The notes under the pieces are model-generated. The model was not told the DNA's origin. It searched no databases and saw nothing but the letters and a program-made list of their open reading frames with translations. A stretch of 64,000 bases of DNA from positions 2,433,564 to 2,497,563 of the forward strand of contig CM057062.1 of the NCBI GenBank assembly GCA_029945375.1, read 5' to 3'. Position numbers and translations under genes: made by a program. Shown here piece after piece: positions 21,863 to 33,933 of this stretch (the first letter of the stretch is position 1; every line of letters begins with the position of its first letter). The stretch is from Agaricus subrufescens. Its lineage: Eukaryota > Basidiomycota > Agaricomycetes > Agaricales > Agaricaceae.

Positions 21863-22800
21863 AGTGAATAAAGTTATTAATGGGATCAGAATGTGTAAGT
21901 TGTACATGCACCAATAAAGAATTATTGAGATGATTGTGGCTGTGCGGAAAACGGATGTAGAGTCTGACCCAAGGTACGATTCGCGGTGCCTGTAAACATT
22001 GTACATACATAGCACTTACTTATATACCAAAGATAAGTGGAGACCTCGCTCCGGACAGATTTCCCCTCCACAGCATGTCAGTGGGCACAGCATACTGCTC
22101 CTCTCCCGAGAAGTCATAACCCTAATATATCTATGAATAATAGATTATCAAATTGCCCCTTCCAGTCAGCTGCGGCAGACCTCAGGGCAAGCACTGTGCT
22201 CACCGTTCGAAACGTCCAGGGCGGGGACTCACATTTTCATGACGAGTTGATGCTCATTGCGACGACTCCCTTCATCAAGCTGCTACGTTACAACCATCCA
22301 GTGACCTGCCGATGTCAATTCTCACTCAGTTGATGAAACTGATGGATAAATTGATATTGTTACGATATGGATGCTGGCACTTCCTGTGATGCGGCAAATG
22401 GCGATGATTTCCTAACAACTTCCAACATGTGTTATTGCATCAACAATGCTAATAGATGCACGGGAGAACTTTTCTGACATCTCCGCACCTCTTTCTTTCT
22501 TTCTTTCTTTTTCAGTCTTTTCAGGGTCCCGACAAACGCGCCCGGTGTGCCACTGCGTGGCATCCTACACCATATATACCCCGGCTCCATTCAAATTCGT
22601 TTCCCCTTTAATTCCGGCATTACGCTAAGCCTGGTTTGGGCGGGGCGTGGCACTCACCGCTTTGTATAAGGATCTCGGCCGTACCTTTACCCTCCCACTC
22701 TTCGTTCCCTTCGCCTCATTGCGCTTTCCCTTTTCTGTCTTTCACCACCACCACGATCCATTTGTTTCTCTGGCTCGGCGAGGGTCGTTTTGCTTCCGGA
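21863..22800. other. Intergenic with CTTT microsatellite
   Basis: About 940 bp. It holds a (CTTT)n tract at 22491-22514 and long C/T-rich stretches leading into the next gene, as expected for a fungal promoter. No gene is seen. Confidence 0.5.
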
Positions 22801-24636
22801 ATGTCACCTTCCCTCGTGCTACGACTTTCCCTCGGTGTTTCGATACTCGCTCTCCACGTAGCCGGCCAAAACTCAAATCATACGTTTAATTGGAAATTTG
22901 GGTCCGACGTGAGCATGAAGTCACTTCTTTCTTTCTTCTCCTTCATTGAAGCTTGACCTTACCTAGGCCAATACTTTACGAATAGCAAGATGTCAAAAAC
23001 TTCCTATCACCGTGATTCCTAATCCCGACAACTCAACCGCGGGGTCTTACTCTGGCACTCCGCCGTATTATATGATGGCATTTCCTGAGGGGGGCCAACC
23101 TATCACACAATACATTGGAGCCACCAATGATTCGCTGTCCTGGACGGCGGAGCACCCAGTTGGTAAGCTTATCAATTGTCGACCAAGTTTGAACCACCTT
23201 GATTAAATGAGGGCGTCATAGGCACGAAATTTGCTTTGCAATTGACGGATGCGCTCTCGAACACGGGTGGAGCCGGAGGGAATGAATTCGAGATTATCGC
23301 AAGTAAGTTTTGGTTTTCTCAACCTGATCACAGTTCGTACAATGTCGCTGTTGCCCAATAGATCCTGATGGCCAAGACTGCGCTGCACCCACACCTCCTC
23401 AAGATTTTACTATTACGTCGAATATAACGGCGGGCGGTAAACTCGAGACGTGCTACTTTTGGAGGCTGGATATCCACGGTGGAAATCCACCCTATACGGT
23501 CACTCTCAACGCGAAGAATTCTCCGGTGTTGACGAATATCACTGTACCACAGGGTAGTGATGCTGTGGTTTACAGTAATCGTGCGGACCCAAATACTGTA
23601 CTCTTTGGTATGTGTTAACTTTTCGTGCGAATGCTTCGTTGGTCAGAATCTGAATTTTTATTTATTTAACGCAGCTGCCGTAACCGACAAGTGAGTTAAC
23701 AACCCGGAACCAATTACAATGCGTTATTCATTACTTATCATATCTTTGCCAGGACTGGGCAATGGGCTACAGGGACTCAATTTATTTCGACTTTCGGTGA
23801 GAGAGCATTCCCGTTTCTTGTCTAAATGACACAGGTTTATTGAAACTTTTCGCCGCACTTTTTTAGGCTCAAAAGACATTACTTGTACTGGTTTTCGTAC
23901 GATAGTCACCACTCAGTCCGAGCTCAATCAGCAAGAAAAGGCGGCCGAAGATTCTAAAAAATCACACCGCACTGTTATCATTGTGGCCGTCGTTGTCTCG
24001 GTAGTCGGTGTGCTCTTTATCTGTGGCGGACTTGCAGCTTGGATTCACAGGCGTCGTAAGATTGCTGAGAGCCTAAAACCAGATATTGAACCACGACAAT
24101 TCATGGATTCGGGTCCCAGTGGGCAAGTTCTCTCGGTCACCCAATTCATGTCTTCAAGCCCTGGTAGCTCTCCCTCTCCTGGAAAGAAAGCATTCTCTCC
24201 AATAAGCTCCCTTCCTTACGCTGTGGAACCGTTCAACGACACCCGGAGAGAATCGGGCACAGATCAAACTCAGACTCACTCTAGCGGTCATGTTATTGAT
24301 CCGCGGGCTGGACCTAGTTTTGCCAATTTCCCTAGGTCATCAGTGAGGCGCTCAGCGAAGGGGCGAGAAGCCGCACAGGACAGTCACGAACACGATGGAG
24401 CAATTTTAACCTACCCTCCTGCTCAATCCTCGTCTTCAGCATCTCATCCACCATGGCCGGCGCGCTCAGCTTCCTTACAACAAAACCATAACTCGATTAG
24501 TTCTGGCATGGAGACTGAGATAATATACCAGCATCGGGATGCTGGGCAAGTTGTTCGTGAACTTCCACCTCCATATATTCCACCAGAGTTATTAGAAGAT
24601 ACGGGAGACGAGAGACGGAGATCAACAGAAGTTTGA
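22801..24636 (+). CDS. Type I single-pass membrane protein, secreted ectodomain
   Basis: Seven exons: 22801-22908, 22967-23162, 23222-23302, 23362-23607, 23675-23690 (16 nt), 23753-23796, 23867-24636; 486 aa. The start at 22801 gives a clean signal peptide (MSPSLVLRLSLGVSILALHVAG). The ectodomain has several N-glycosylation sequons and repeats the core TC..Y.W.. GG.PPYTVTL pattern (ETCYFWRLDIHGGNPPYTVT) known from mushroom surface proteins. A transmembrane helix (VIIVAVVVSVVGVLFICGGL) is followed by a basic stop-transfer HRRRK and a ~190-residue Ser/Pro-rich cytoplasmic tail. Function is unknown. The layout resembles fungal wall-sensor or adhesion proteins, but this is inference. Confidence 0.75.
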
Positions 24637-26258
24637 GTTGGGTCTTGGATATTTTGTTTGCTGTCTTTTTCCAGTCATGTATTTTGATATTTTCGGACAC
24701 ATTGTGTTACAATACCCTTTTCACTTTCTTTCTTTTTTTTTTTTTTTTGGCTGTGGCATCAATCCTCTGAACAACTTCTCACAATGACTCTATGTTTACC
24801 CCTCAATTCCTCTCCTGAGAGCGCTGCTTGATGATCATATCCTGTGTAACGTAACACTACATTGCTCCTCTGAAGACGGCGTTCCTGGGCGTGTCTTTAT
24901 TTTTAGCCTCCTTGACGACAAAATCGGATCAACGAACAATGTAACATTTGCCCGTTTGCTCCAGGCCTGCCCCGCAATATTCTTTTCTCTTCTAATGTAG
25001 ACAAGCACTCTCAGCTTCTCTCGATTATCATATCATTTTCGTCTACTAAATCCCAGAAGAGCCATCGGTTGGCATTCATGATCGAGCTGACACGAACAAT
25101 CTATGATGAACAGATATATTCATGATGTTGATTGACTGCGTTGCCACACAGTTGACATCTATTACACACATGTGAGTTCTCTGCATTCATGATTCTGGCG
25201 ATTATCAGCATTACATTTCATATCCCGTGATCCCTATCAGTCGGAAAGCAGGACCGGAAGGAACCAACTTCAATATCAAGCTTCTTAACAAATCAACTTG
25301 CGCGAGCTGACCTGTCAATTGATAAGTCCGATGGGCCCCAGGATACTTTTCACTTGAATTAATAAGCTCTGTGGTAGTTATGCTTTCTTTAGGTTATGTT
25401 TTCTTGTTGGTGTAGTGATGGTTACTTCGTCGATGAACTACCCGTATCTAAAATAAGTGGGATCAATGCTTCGATGTCGGATATGTCAGGAGTATATGCC
25501 AAAGCAGCACGGACTGATACTTCCCCTGCAAGGGCGGACGCTGCTTATTTCCACGACGAGATCCCATAGATGAGATATAAGGTGCGGCTAGACCGTGAGC
25601 GCTTACTCGGCCTATTTCGTCATCCGAGAAATTTTTCTCTTGTTGTTGGCTCAGGCATACCTGTAAAGGAGGAAGTGTACGCGAAAAATCAGTGTGGTGT
25701 GGTACATGGAGTGTATGTGTGCGTGCCCGTTTTCATATTTGGAATGCATGCGTTTCAGTAGGGCATGATCACTTACTACGAATATGATCGCGTATTATCT
25801 TGTTGTGTTGTGCATCGCCATCAAGTGGGAGCAACATTTTATTTCCACCTGCCAGGACACTATTCTCCTTAAATAGAGGCGAGAATACCCGCACAAGGTC
25901 TCCCACCCCCTTCTCAACATCAGCGATGTCGATAACGGTAATATTATGAGTCGCGATAATTATTGCGGTACACACATTATCATTCAAACGAGCAGACTTA
26001 TATGCTATCGTTGTGTGCCAGGGACTCAGTTTGATCTTTCTTGGTGAGCCTGTTCAGGTCCATCTCCTCTTTATTTCAAAGCGAAGCGGAATGACACAAT
26101 TCTCGAATGATCTCTAGTATCCCTAGGCATGATTTGAGAATCAGAGTACGTTTCAGCCAATTATTTTCCTTTGTTCCCACTGGTCGTAGTCTGTGAGTCA
26201 CAAGTATATCACTCCAGCAACAGTACTTGAGAATCGCTACTCACATTATGATTGTGTT
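24637..26258. other. Intergenic between membrane protein and P450-1
   Basis: About 1.6 kb with a T-run near 24735. No coding pattern of any recognised family. The ends should hold the 3' UTRs of the two convergent genes. Confidence 0.5.
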
Positions 26259-28317
26259 TTAATAATCCATTAGAGAGGAATTACGAATCAGTTCCTCCGC
26301 TTTCTTCGAGCGAGGGGTGATCCTACACTCAAATGGCTCCGGATACCTATCGAACATCTATTAGCAAGAACCAATCCAAGAGGACAAATCAGCTGATGAC
26401 TCAACGAGAGTAATCCACCCGTCATATCAGGTTTAATCTCCACCTCCTTTCCACCCTCACCCAAAGACGGTTTGATATCAAAGACGGTCAAGACGTGCGC
26501 AACGATAGTGAATAAAGAGTCTTCGCTGAAAAACCGACCTGGACATATTCTTCTTCCAAATCCGAATGATGCAGTGGCTGGATCGCGAACGGTCCGATCA
26601 ATCTTGCCGTCTTTGAGGAAGCGGTCCGGGTTGTAAGTCAGCGGGTCTTTGTATAGCGCGGGGTCGTGAAGTATCGACCTAGACCGGTTCAGTCTTCTAA
26701 CTTAATGGAGTGTCGACCCCCACGTACCATGCATTTCCTACCACAATAGTACCTTTGGGAATGTGGTACCCATTGTATTCATCTGCGTTTGAACACATAT
26801 GTGCAACCGCTACATGTGAACCTCAGATGAATGGTCATAGCATAACATAGATACGATGACTGCCTACCAAGTGGGGTAACAGGCTGCCATCGTTGAGATT
26901 CCTTTATAACAGAGTGGATATATGGAAGGTTTGGTCTATCATTGAATTCTGGTAGGCGACCGGCAAGGACCTTGTCAAGTTCCGCTTGTGCTTTCTTTTG
27001 GACCTCAGGATATAATGCCATAGCCATGAAAAATGACATAACCGTTGAAACGGTCTAAGCAATATTTAGGGCAATTTGGCCCGAAGACAGCCAGATTTCC
27101 TCACAGTCTCTGAGCCCCCTGTCAGTGAATGTGTGAATATTATCAGCGGATAATTGTATGGATTACTCACCAGTGTAAGCAGCTGCACAAACGTTGATAC
27201 GCACTTGTTCTTCATCTTGACTGTCCGGATTATCATCATTCATCGACAAGCGCTCCTGCATCGACGTTGTGATGCATGGTTTAGCGTTACCCGCTTTCTA
27301 CATAACGTTCTTCAGTATAATCATGAACCGCACAAATTCATAGGTCGAAAGAACTTGCAATACGATCCTTGACTAACTTCCAAGGATAATTGAGAAGAAT
27401 CGAATTTTTATCCCTTACGAAAGCTGCTTTCCGTTTCCACTCAGCTCCAGGGAACCATTGTGGCACAAGTTTCAGAGCGGGAAACACATCTACCAGGAAT
27501 GTACCAGGATTTCCTGCCTCTGCAACTCCTGCAAGGGCTGCTTCGGCGTCAAGCATATATGAATATTCCTCCTGTATTGCGATACCATGGACAACTTTCA
27601 TGATAGTGGCTGCGAATGAGCTACTCAAAGTCAGCTCCGCATTACGGTTTATATATGAGAATAAACTGACTCACTGCCGGATGTGATACCCAAATTTGTC
27701 GGGGGATTCTAATAGATCCAAGAGTAAGTCGCGAGAGGATTCAAGTTGGATGGGTTGATATTCGTGCACAATGTTAGGATGGAAATAATCATGAAACACA
27801 CGACGATGTCGCCTCCACCACGTTCCGTATCGTTGTAGTCCAAAGAGATATTCAAACCCCATCCTGACATCAAGAAATCAGTCTAAGTAACCTGCTTTAC
27901 TACAAATGGGAAGTTACGAACAAATTTAGTATCACCGAATGTGGTCTGTCCGAATAATTGGAAGACCGACGTTCAAATAGATCGTAGGTTCTCTCCATAC
28001 TGCCTAAAATAAGGAAACCTTGACCCAAAACTCTAAAGTAGAACATATCGCCTATATCGCAAGTGAGGAAATCGTAGACCTCTCAATTTTAGGAAGAGAC
28101 AATCACCATATACATTCTTCCACTTGTCATATTCCAGCCAGCCCTTATTTGTAGGAAAAGAGAGTAAGCTCCCGATTATTGGATAACCCTTTGGGCCGGG
28201 TGGTAGAGGGAGGTTATTCGGATTCTCTCGCCGATCTTGGATGTAAGCATGAAGCAGGCATGTACCAAGGGCGATACCACCGAGCACAACAAGGTCCACG
28301 TTTGAGAAGAATGTCAT
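26259..28317 (-). CDS. Cytochrome P450 monooxygenase, copy 1
   Basis: Ten exons: 28317-28107, 28051-27922, 27863-27675, 27620-27359, 27297-27171, 27118-27105 (14 nt), 27054-26868, 26809-26728, 26678-26394, 26346-26259; 524 aa. N-terminal anchor DLVVLGGIALGTCLL, then proline hinge [12 protein letters not shown]-helix GGSETT, ExxR as KESQRW, NPDRF, and heme loop [13 protein letters not shown] with the Cys ligand. It belongs with the basidiomycete P450s often named O-methylsterigmatocystin-oxidoreductase-like; the substrate is unknown. Intron 4 begins with GC (GCAAGT). The last intron is also best modelled with GC (phase-2 join to YPEPFECRITPRS), because no GT fits the frame. It is a tandem paralogue of the gene at 29.3-31.4 kb. 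Confidence 0.9.
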
Positions 28318-29336
28318 GGCCCAAAGTATCCCATGAGGGTGGTTTTATAACGGCCACATGAGTTTATATCAAGCATTGGTGATTGTGTACAGCAGAAGAT
28401 AGGTAGTAGAAGTCTTTACCGCAAACGACAATGTCACTTGGTCCCATGTGCTTCACATCTTCTTCGAATCCCCACAAGTAAGCCTTAGAGTTTAGTTCAC
28501 CACAATCGCGGGAATAAACTTGCTGAAACGGGTTTCGAACCTAATAATACTTTGACAGATCTGGATGCACATAGAGAGAATGAGCCTGAGTCGATGACTC
28601 GATATATCCACTGAGTTCATCGAGCTACTCAGAATCTGATTGTTTGTCCGTTACGCGTTACGCTGCAAACTCCATTATCATCGGACAGCAAATACCAGCA
28701 TGTCAATCCGTTGACAACCCTGCGCACTAGTAATTGAAGGATCGATCAAAGCTGTACTGCATCTACCACTGCCTGGTGGCCTTGTCTAACACTGGCAAAC
28801 GAATGGCAAAGCCATTTATTCTTTTTGATAACGGTGTAGTCATAGCGAGTTAGAGTTGCTCAACTGCCCACCTACAACAGCGCAGCCAAGGCTTTGATGT
28901 CATACATGTCCGGAGAACTCCTGTCAAGAGGCCGCACGCCGGAGCACGGGCCGAAGAAACAAGTCACGCACGGCATGTGCGCGCCGGACGAACGACATAA
29001 GTTTGAGCCTGTTTTCTTTGTTCACAATATGGAAGACGCCAGGGCCCAGCAGATTGACCAATTGATCGGAGTTCGCGTTTGAAATGTGTCGCGGTGCTAG
29101 TGTCCTGGTGTTGTGGTTCTCTTTTTCAAAGCTCTTGCAACTTCATCCCTTCGTTTCAAAGGGGGTAACCGTGTTTTTTTTAGTGACGTCTACCCCTAAG
29201 CTCAAGAAAATTTGAAAAATATCTGGACTCTTTTTGTTTTTCTATCTTTCTTGTTGTTTGTGATGTACTGGACACAAATGTATTGATGACATAATGCAGC
29301 AGCATCCTAAACATGGGGCATCGGCACCCTTATGGT
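28318..29336. other. Intergenic between the two P450 copies
   Basis: About 1 kb: promoter of copy 1 and 3' UTR of copy 2. No further gene is seen. Confidence 0.5.
28343..28349 (-). promoter_or_regulatory. TATA box of P450 copy 1
   Basis: TATAAAA on the minus strand, 26 nt before the ATG, within a block (cccatgagggtggttttata on plus) shared with the promoter of copy 2. Confidence 0.5.
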
Positions 29337-31433
29337 TCAATAAGACACCATGGAAGAGTTACGGATCAATTCCTCCGCTTTCCTTGATCGAGGAACGATC
29401 CTACATGCGAATGATTCCGGATACCTGCCAAAAAAAAAAGAAAACCATTAGCTCAAAGAGTAACTCAAAGTAGTTGATCACTCAACGAGAGAAAACCGGG
29501 CGTCATATCTGGTTTAATCTCCACCTTTTTTCCGTTCTCGTCCAAACCAGGTTTGATATCAAAAACTGTCAAAACGTGTGCGACGATAGAAAACAAAGAA
29601 TTTTCGCTGAAGAATCGACCTGGGCATATTCTTCTGCCAAACCCGAAAGACGCAGTGGCTGGATCACGAACTGTCGGGTCAATTTTGCCATCTTTGAGGA
29701 AGCGGTCTGGGTTAAAAGTCAACGGATCTTCGTATATCTTGGGATCGTGAAGTATTGACCTAAACCGACTCAGTCTTCTAGCTTAATGGCAGGGGGATTG
29801 TTCCTATACCCACCATGAATTTCCTATAACAATAGTATTTTTGGGGATGTGATAACCATCGTATTCATCTGAATTCGAACACATGTGTGCGAATGCTATT
29901 AGCGTTTAACCTTAGAAAGGTTGTAGCAACAGCACAGACAATCATTGTTACATACCAAGTGGAGTAACGGGTTGCCATCGTTGGGACTCCTTCACAACAC
30001 AGTGGATATATGGGAGGTTCAACCTGTCATTGAATTCCGGTAGGCGACCAGCAAGGACCCTATCAAGCTCAGCTTGTGCTTTCTTTTGGACCTCGGGGTA
30101 TAATGCCATGGCCATAAAGAACGACACGACAGTCGAAACAGTCTAAATGATTTTGTTAGAGATTTTGACCTGAATAACCCTTCAACAAACTTCAAGGCTT
30201 ACAGTCTCGGAACCACCTGCCCGTCTACATGTTAGAAAACCATTGACATATGATCGTATGAAATCCTTACCAGCGTATGCAGTAGCGCAAACGTTAATAC
30301 GCACTTGTTCTTCATCTTTATTACTCGTAATAGCATTACTCGACAGATCCTCCTGCATCGATGTTGCCACACATGGTTTCGCAACGCCCGCTTTCTATAC
30401 ACAATTCGTCAATATCATCATCCGTAGACCATTTTACCAGCCACTTACAAGACGATCTTTGACCAAGTTCCAAGGGTAGTTGACAAGAATCGAATTTTTC
30501 TCAGTCACATAGGCCCCTCTCCGTTTCCACCCAGCCCCAGGGAACCATCGTGGTATCAATTTCATACTGGGAAACACATCAACCAGGAAGGTGCCGGGGT
30601 TGCCTGCTTCTGCAAATCCTGTAAGGGCTTCTTCGGCGTCAATCATGTACGATTGTTCTTCCTGTATTGAGATACCGTGTAAGACTTTTATGATAGTGGC
30701 CGCAAAGGAGCTATTCAAAGTCAATTCAGTATTACGGACATATGTTACGTGAAACGAACCAACTTACTACCGAATGTGATACCTGAATTTGTCTGGGGAT
30801 TCTAATAGACTCGAAAGTAAGGCACGAGTCGTTTCAATTTGAATGGGTTTATATTCGTGCACAACATTCGGATGAAAATAATCGTGAAAAACGCGTCGTT
30901 GTCGTCTCCACCATGTTCCGTATCGGTGCAATCCAAAGAGATATTCAAATCCCATCCTAATATCAGATAATCAGTTTGACTGATTATATACCGCCAAAGA
31001 GAAGGATGATACAATTCACTGAGCATTACTGTACGAGGCCGGTCGGAATAATTTGAGGATCGACGTTCGAATAAATCATACGCTCTCTCGATGCTCCCCA
31101 AAATGAGAAAACCCTGGCCCAGAACTTCAAAGTAAATCATATCACCTAAATTCCAATCATAAATCTCAAGAAAACCTGCATTAAAAAAAATAAAAAACGA
31201 AAGGTATACTCACCATATATCTTAAACCATTTGTCATATTCCAGCCAAGCCTTGTACGTAGGGAATGAGAGTAAGCTACCGATAATCGGATAACTCTTCG
31301 GTCCGGGTGGGAGTGGAAGGTTATTCGGATTATCTCTCCAATCCTGAATAAAAGCATAAAGCAACCGTATACTAACTGCGCCAATACCACCAAGTACGAG
31401 AAGATCCACGCTCGAAGATGATAAGAATGGCAT
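29337..31433 (-). CDS. Cytochrome P450 monooxygenase, copy 2
   Basis: Exons as in copy 1: 31433-31214, 31145-31013, 30956-30768, 30710-30449, 30394-30271, 30216-30203 (14 nt), 30142-29956, 29895-29814, 29759-about 29475, then 29424-29337. Anchor [31 protein letters not shown]-helix GGSETT, KESQRW, NPDRF and [13 protein letters not shown] are all present. Exon sizes match copy 1 almost exactly (189, 262, 14, 187, 82, 285 nt), showing tandem duplication. The last intron is a problem: where copy 1 has a GC donor, copy 2 has AC. No GT fits the phase, and without splicing the frame stops after LSDQLL. Either a non-canonical donor is used or the last ~29 residues are lost. The heme site is complete either way. 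Confidence 0.85.
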
Positions 31434-32399
31434 GACCCGATGATTGAGGTTAGAGTGTCCCATGCGAGGGGGAGCTTTTATAACAGCTTCGTCACTTCAT
31501 ACCGGGTTTGGGGACCCCTCTATAGATACAACCATTAGATAATGGAATGGTACAATAGAAGACAAGTGGCGGACCTCGTGTGAGTTAAGTCTCCTATGAA
31601 TAGTTCCAGATGGCTTGTCAAGTGAGCGTTTAAATTGTGAATTCCCTGGCTGGACAGCAGCTCCGTAACACGCTCGTCCCAATCGCGGGAAAATATTTCC
31701 TAGGTATGGATTCGGAACCGGACAGTGGAGTGAGGGGTTATATACTCTGGTCAAGAAAATGGATTAGGATTGGATAGAGGATATATATACAATGACATTG
31801 AATGCTGAGAAATGGAAAGCCCAGGGCCTATAGAGTTCCTATTGAGAGCTGTGTCTCTCAAATTGTAAGTTCGTTACTTAAAGGTCTGGACTTTTTGAGA
31901 TAAACATTTATCCGATTATTACTCTCACTTACTGTGGCACTCGCCGCGTTCTTCCTTACTTCGAAAAGTGAATCCACGGTTTTTTTAATCCCCCTTACAA
32001 TTATAAATCTTAGTTTACAACTCTAGCAATCACGATTGTCATCGCCTCCGATGAAACCGCGAACTTAATGCTCGGGCTTGATCCACCTCACACGTTCGTT
32101 CTGTATGTACACTCTCCCAGTGACAAGGACCACTCATGTCCACCTGCGGCCTTCACTGGGCCTCAGGCCCCAAGAAGCACATTTCAACTCTCTTCAGTAC
32201 CACCCATGTTGAAACACAGCAGCGTGACCTATTATTGGTAGGGACTCCCGCATGGCATAACTGGGAAGCAGATTAAGACTCAAAAGGAGACAAACTCTAC
32301 TCAAGATGAAGCCGCTTGAGTCACTCAGTGAGCTAGTACTAGCCCTTCATTCCTTCCATTCACCTAAGTCGTTAATTTTAAACCAAGTCCCCTGTCCAC
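31434..32399. other. Intergenic upstream of P450 copy 2
   Basis: Nearly 1 kb. Apart from the TATA box, I recognise nothing. Confidence 0.4.
31477..31483 (-). promoter_or_regulatory. TATA box of P450 copy 2
   Basis: TATAAAA on the minus strand, 44 nt before the ATG at 31433, in a block similar to the copy 1 promoter. An in-frame ATG at 31463 lies too close to the TATA box to be the likely start. Confidence 0.5.
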
Positions 32400-32795
32400 C
32401 TCGCGAATCATTCTTGCCTTCGTTCATCCAACCCCCCCTTAAATAGTCAAGTTTAACCCCTAGTGCCCCGTGTCCGCTCCGCAGGGTGATTAATATACAC
32501 TCCCGAGCATGTTAATTAATCATTGGAAACCGACTTACGAGATTCACAAAAGACTTGACAGTTCTCTTCATATACACCATCTACGTAGAAGTGTAATTCC
32601 TCACGATCAAGGAAATCCAACAATTAGACAACTTTCATACTTACTTCCTATCATCCTTCACTCGCTCCCTCGACCACGCGCTTCTAAACCCTAAAACTGC
32701 ACCGCCCACTGCCAGCACCAACTTCTCCCCCCACAAGCATTCCAGCAATTCCTTCTCCTCGTCCTTGCATCTACTCTCCACACACCAAAAACAAA
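32400..32795 (-). pseudogene. Truncated tandem copy of the 32.8-33.6 kb gene (3' part)
   Basis: Matches 32800-33270 in the same orientation. Shared blocks include gttaattaatcattgga, cttacgag.ttcacaaaa and a coding piece (plus strand cgcttctaaacc... gcaccgcccac) parallel to the end of exon 1. Both splice donors are retained (GTAAGTAT, GTAAGTCG), but the last acceptor is mutated and the first ~300 nt of the gene are absent. Confidence 0.75.
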
Positions 32796-32829
32796 GCCCT
32801 GTCCACCCTACGCATTACTGTTTTTGCGT

Positions 32830-33560
32830 TCATTCTTCCAACCTCCCCTTAAGAAGCCAAGTTGAACGTGACCCAAGTGTCCCCCGTGCCCGCTCCGCAA
32901 AGTTATTTATATACCTTCCCGAGCCTGTTAATTAATCATTGGAGTCCGCACTTACGAGAATCACAAAAAAACACTTTGACAATTCTCCATAAGTATACCA
33001 TTGTACAGATATGATACAACATCTCTTCTTTGCATTTGTCTAACTAGAAGAGTGATCCCTCACGCTACCATAAATATTCAGACATTTTCACATGAAAAGC
33101 AAAATCAAAAAGGTTACTTACATCCTAATATCTCCGTCACCCTCTCCCTCAACCACACGCCTCTAAACCACCCCAAAATCGCACCACCCACCAACACCAA
33201 TTTCTCCCACAAACACCCCACCAATTCCCAACTCCTCACCACCACCGTGACCATATCCACTCTCCACACATTGGCAGGAATAAAAAACCAGGTCCTACCC
33301 CCGGAAGACTCAACAGACGTCAAGGGTAACAAATTCTCCTCCTCCGATGATTTACGCAACAACCACCCAAAAGACGTATTCACCAACTTGTGCATCCATC
33401 CCACTCTAGGACCAAACCGGGTCAATCCCAATCCTACCACCCTCTGCCACCCTGACAGAACGCTCGACAAAGAATTCGAAGCAGAGTGATGTAAAGGACG
33501 CAGACGGATGCCGAGTAGTATGATACAAGCGATATAGAACAAAGTTGGGAAAGGCCTCAT
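32830..33560 (-). CDS. Small protein of unknown function, three exons
   Basis: Exon 1 33560-33122, exon 2 33039-32956, exon 3 32924-32830, giving 205 aa in frame. Starts MRPFPTLFYIACIILLGIRL, a likely signal anchor, with a second hydrophobic stretch LVLVGGAILGWF. I recognise no family. The second intron is only 31 nt; if it is retained the protein ends six residues into it. Support for the gene comes from the truncated duplicate beside it, which preserves both donors. A plus-strand frame over the same DNA (33001-33489) is Pro/Asn/Thr-rich and looks like a shadow. Confidence 0.45.
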
Positions 33561-33933
33561 CTCATCCGACAGAATTTGTGCCTAGGCGGCGAGTAACGAG
33601 ACCCAATGCCCCGTGGAGGGCCGTGGAGACACGGTGTTGAGAAAGGATAAATTCAGTTCAATCTCTTCGAAACTAACGAACACATATACTCATTAGCCGA
33701 GAAAAGAAAGTATACGTGGCACCCGGGAAGGGGGTGTCGACATGAGGTCATGTGAAGCAGTCAACGCTGAAAATCCCACGTGCTGATATAATCCGAAATC
33801 CGAAGACCAAGAGAGGTTGATGATGACGAGGCTCGACACTTTAATGACGATCACAGGCACGGTGAAGCTTTTTTATCCATTAACAGCGTCAGACACCGGG
33901 AAGAAGACGTATTATACAAGTTGTTCTTTCGCA
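33561..33933. other. Intergenic, nothing recognised
   Basis: About 370 bp between the small gene's start and the proteasome 3' end. No feature is seen. Confidence 0.4.

Noticed and set aside
28510..28545. B-box-like ggttcgaaaccc on the minus strand
   Set aside because: No A box or cloverleaf upstream in the right window.
33001..33489. 162-residue plus-strand open frame
   Set aside because: Composition is Asn/Pro/Thr-rich low complexity, antisense to a frame with better splice support and a duplicated partner.
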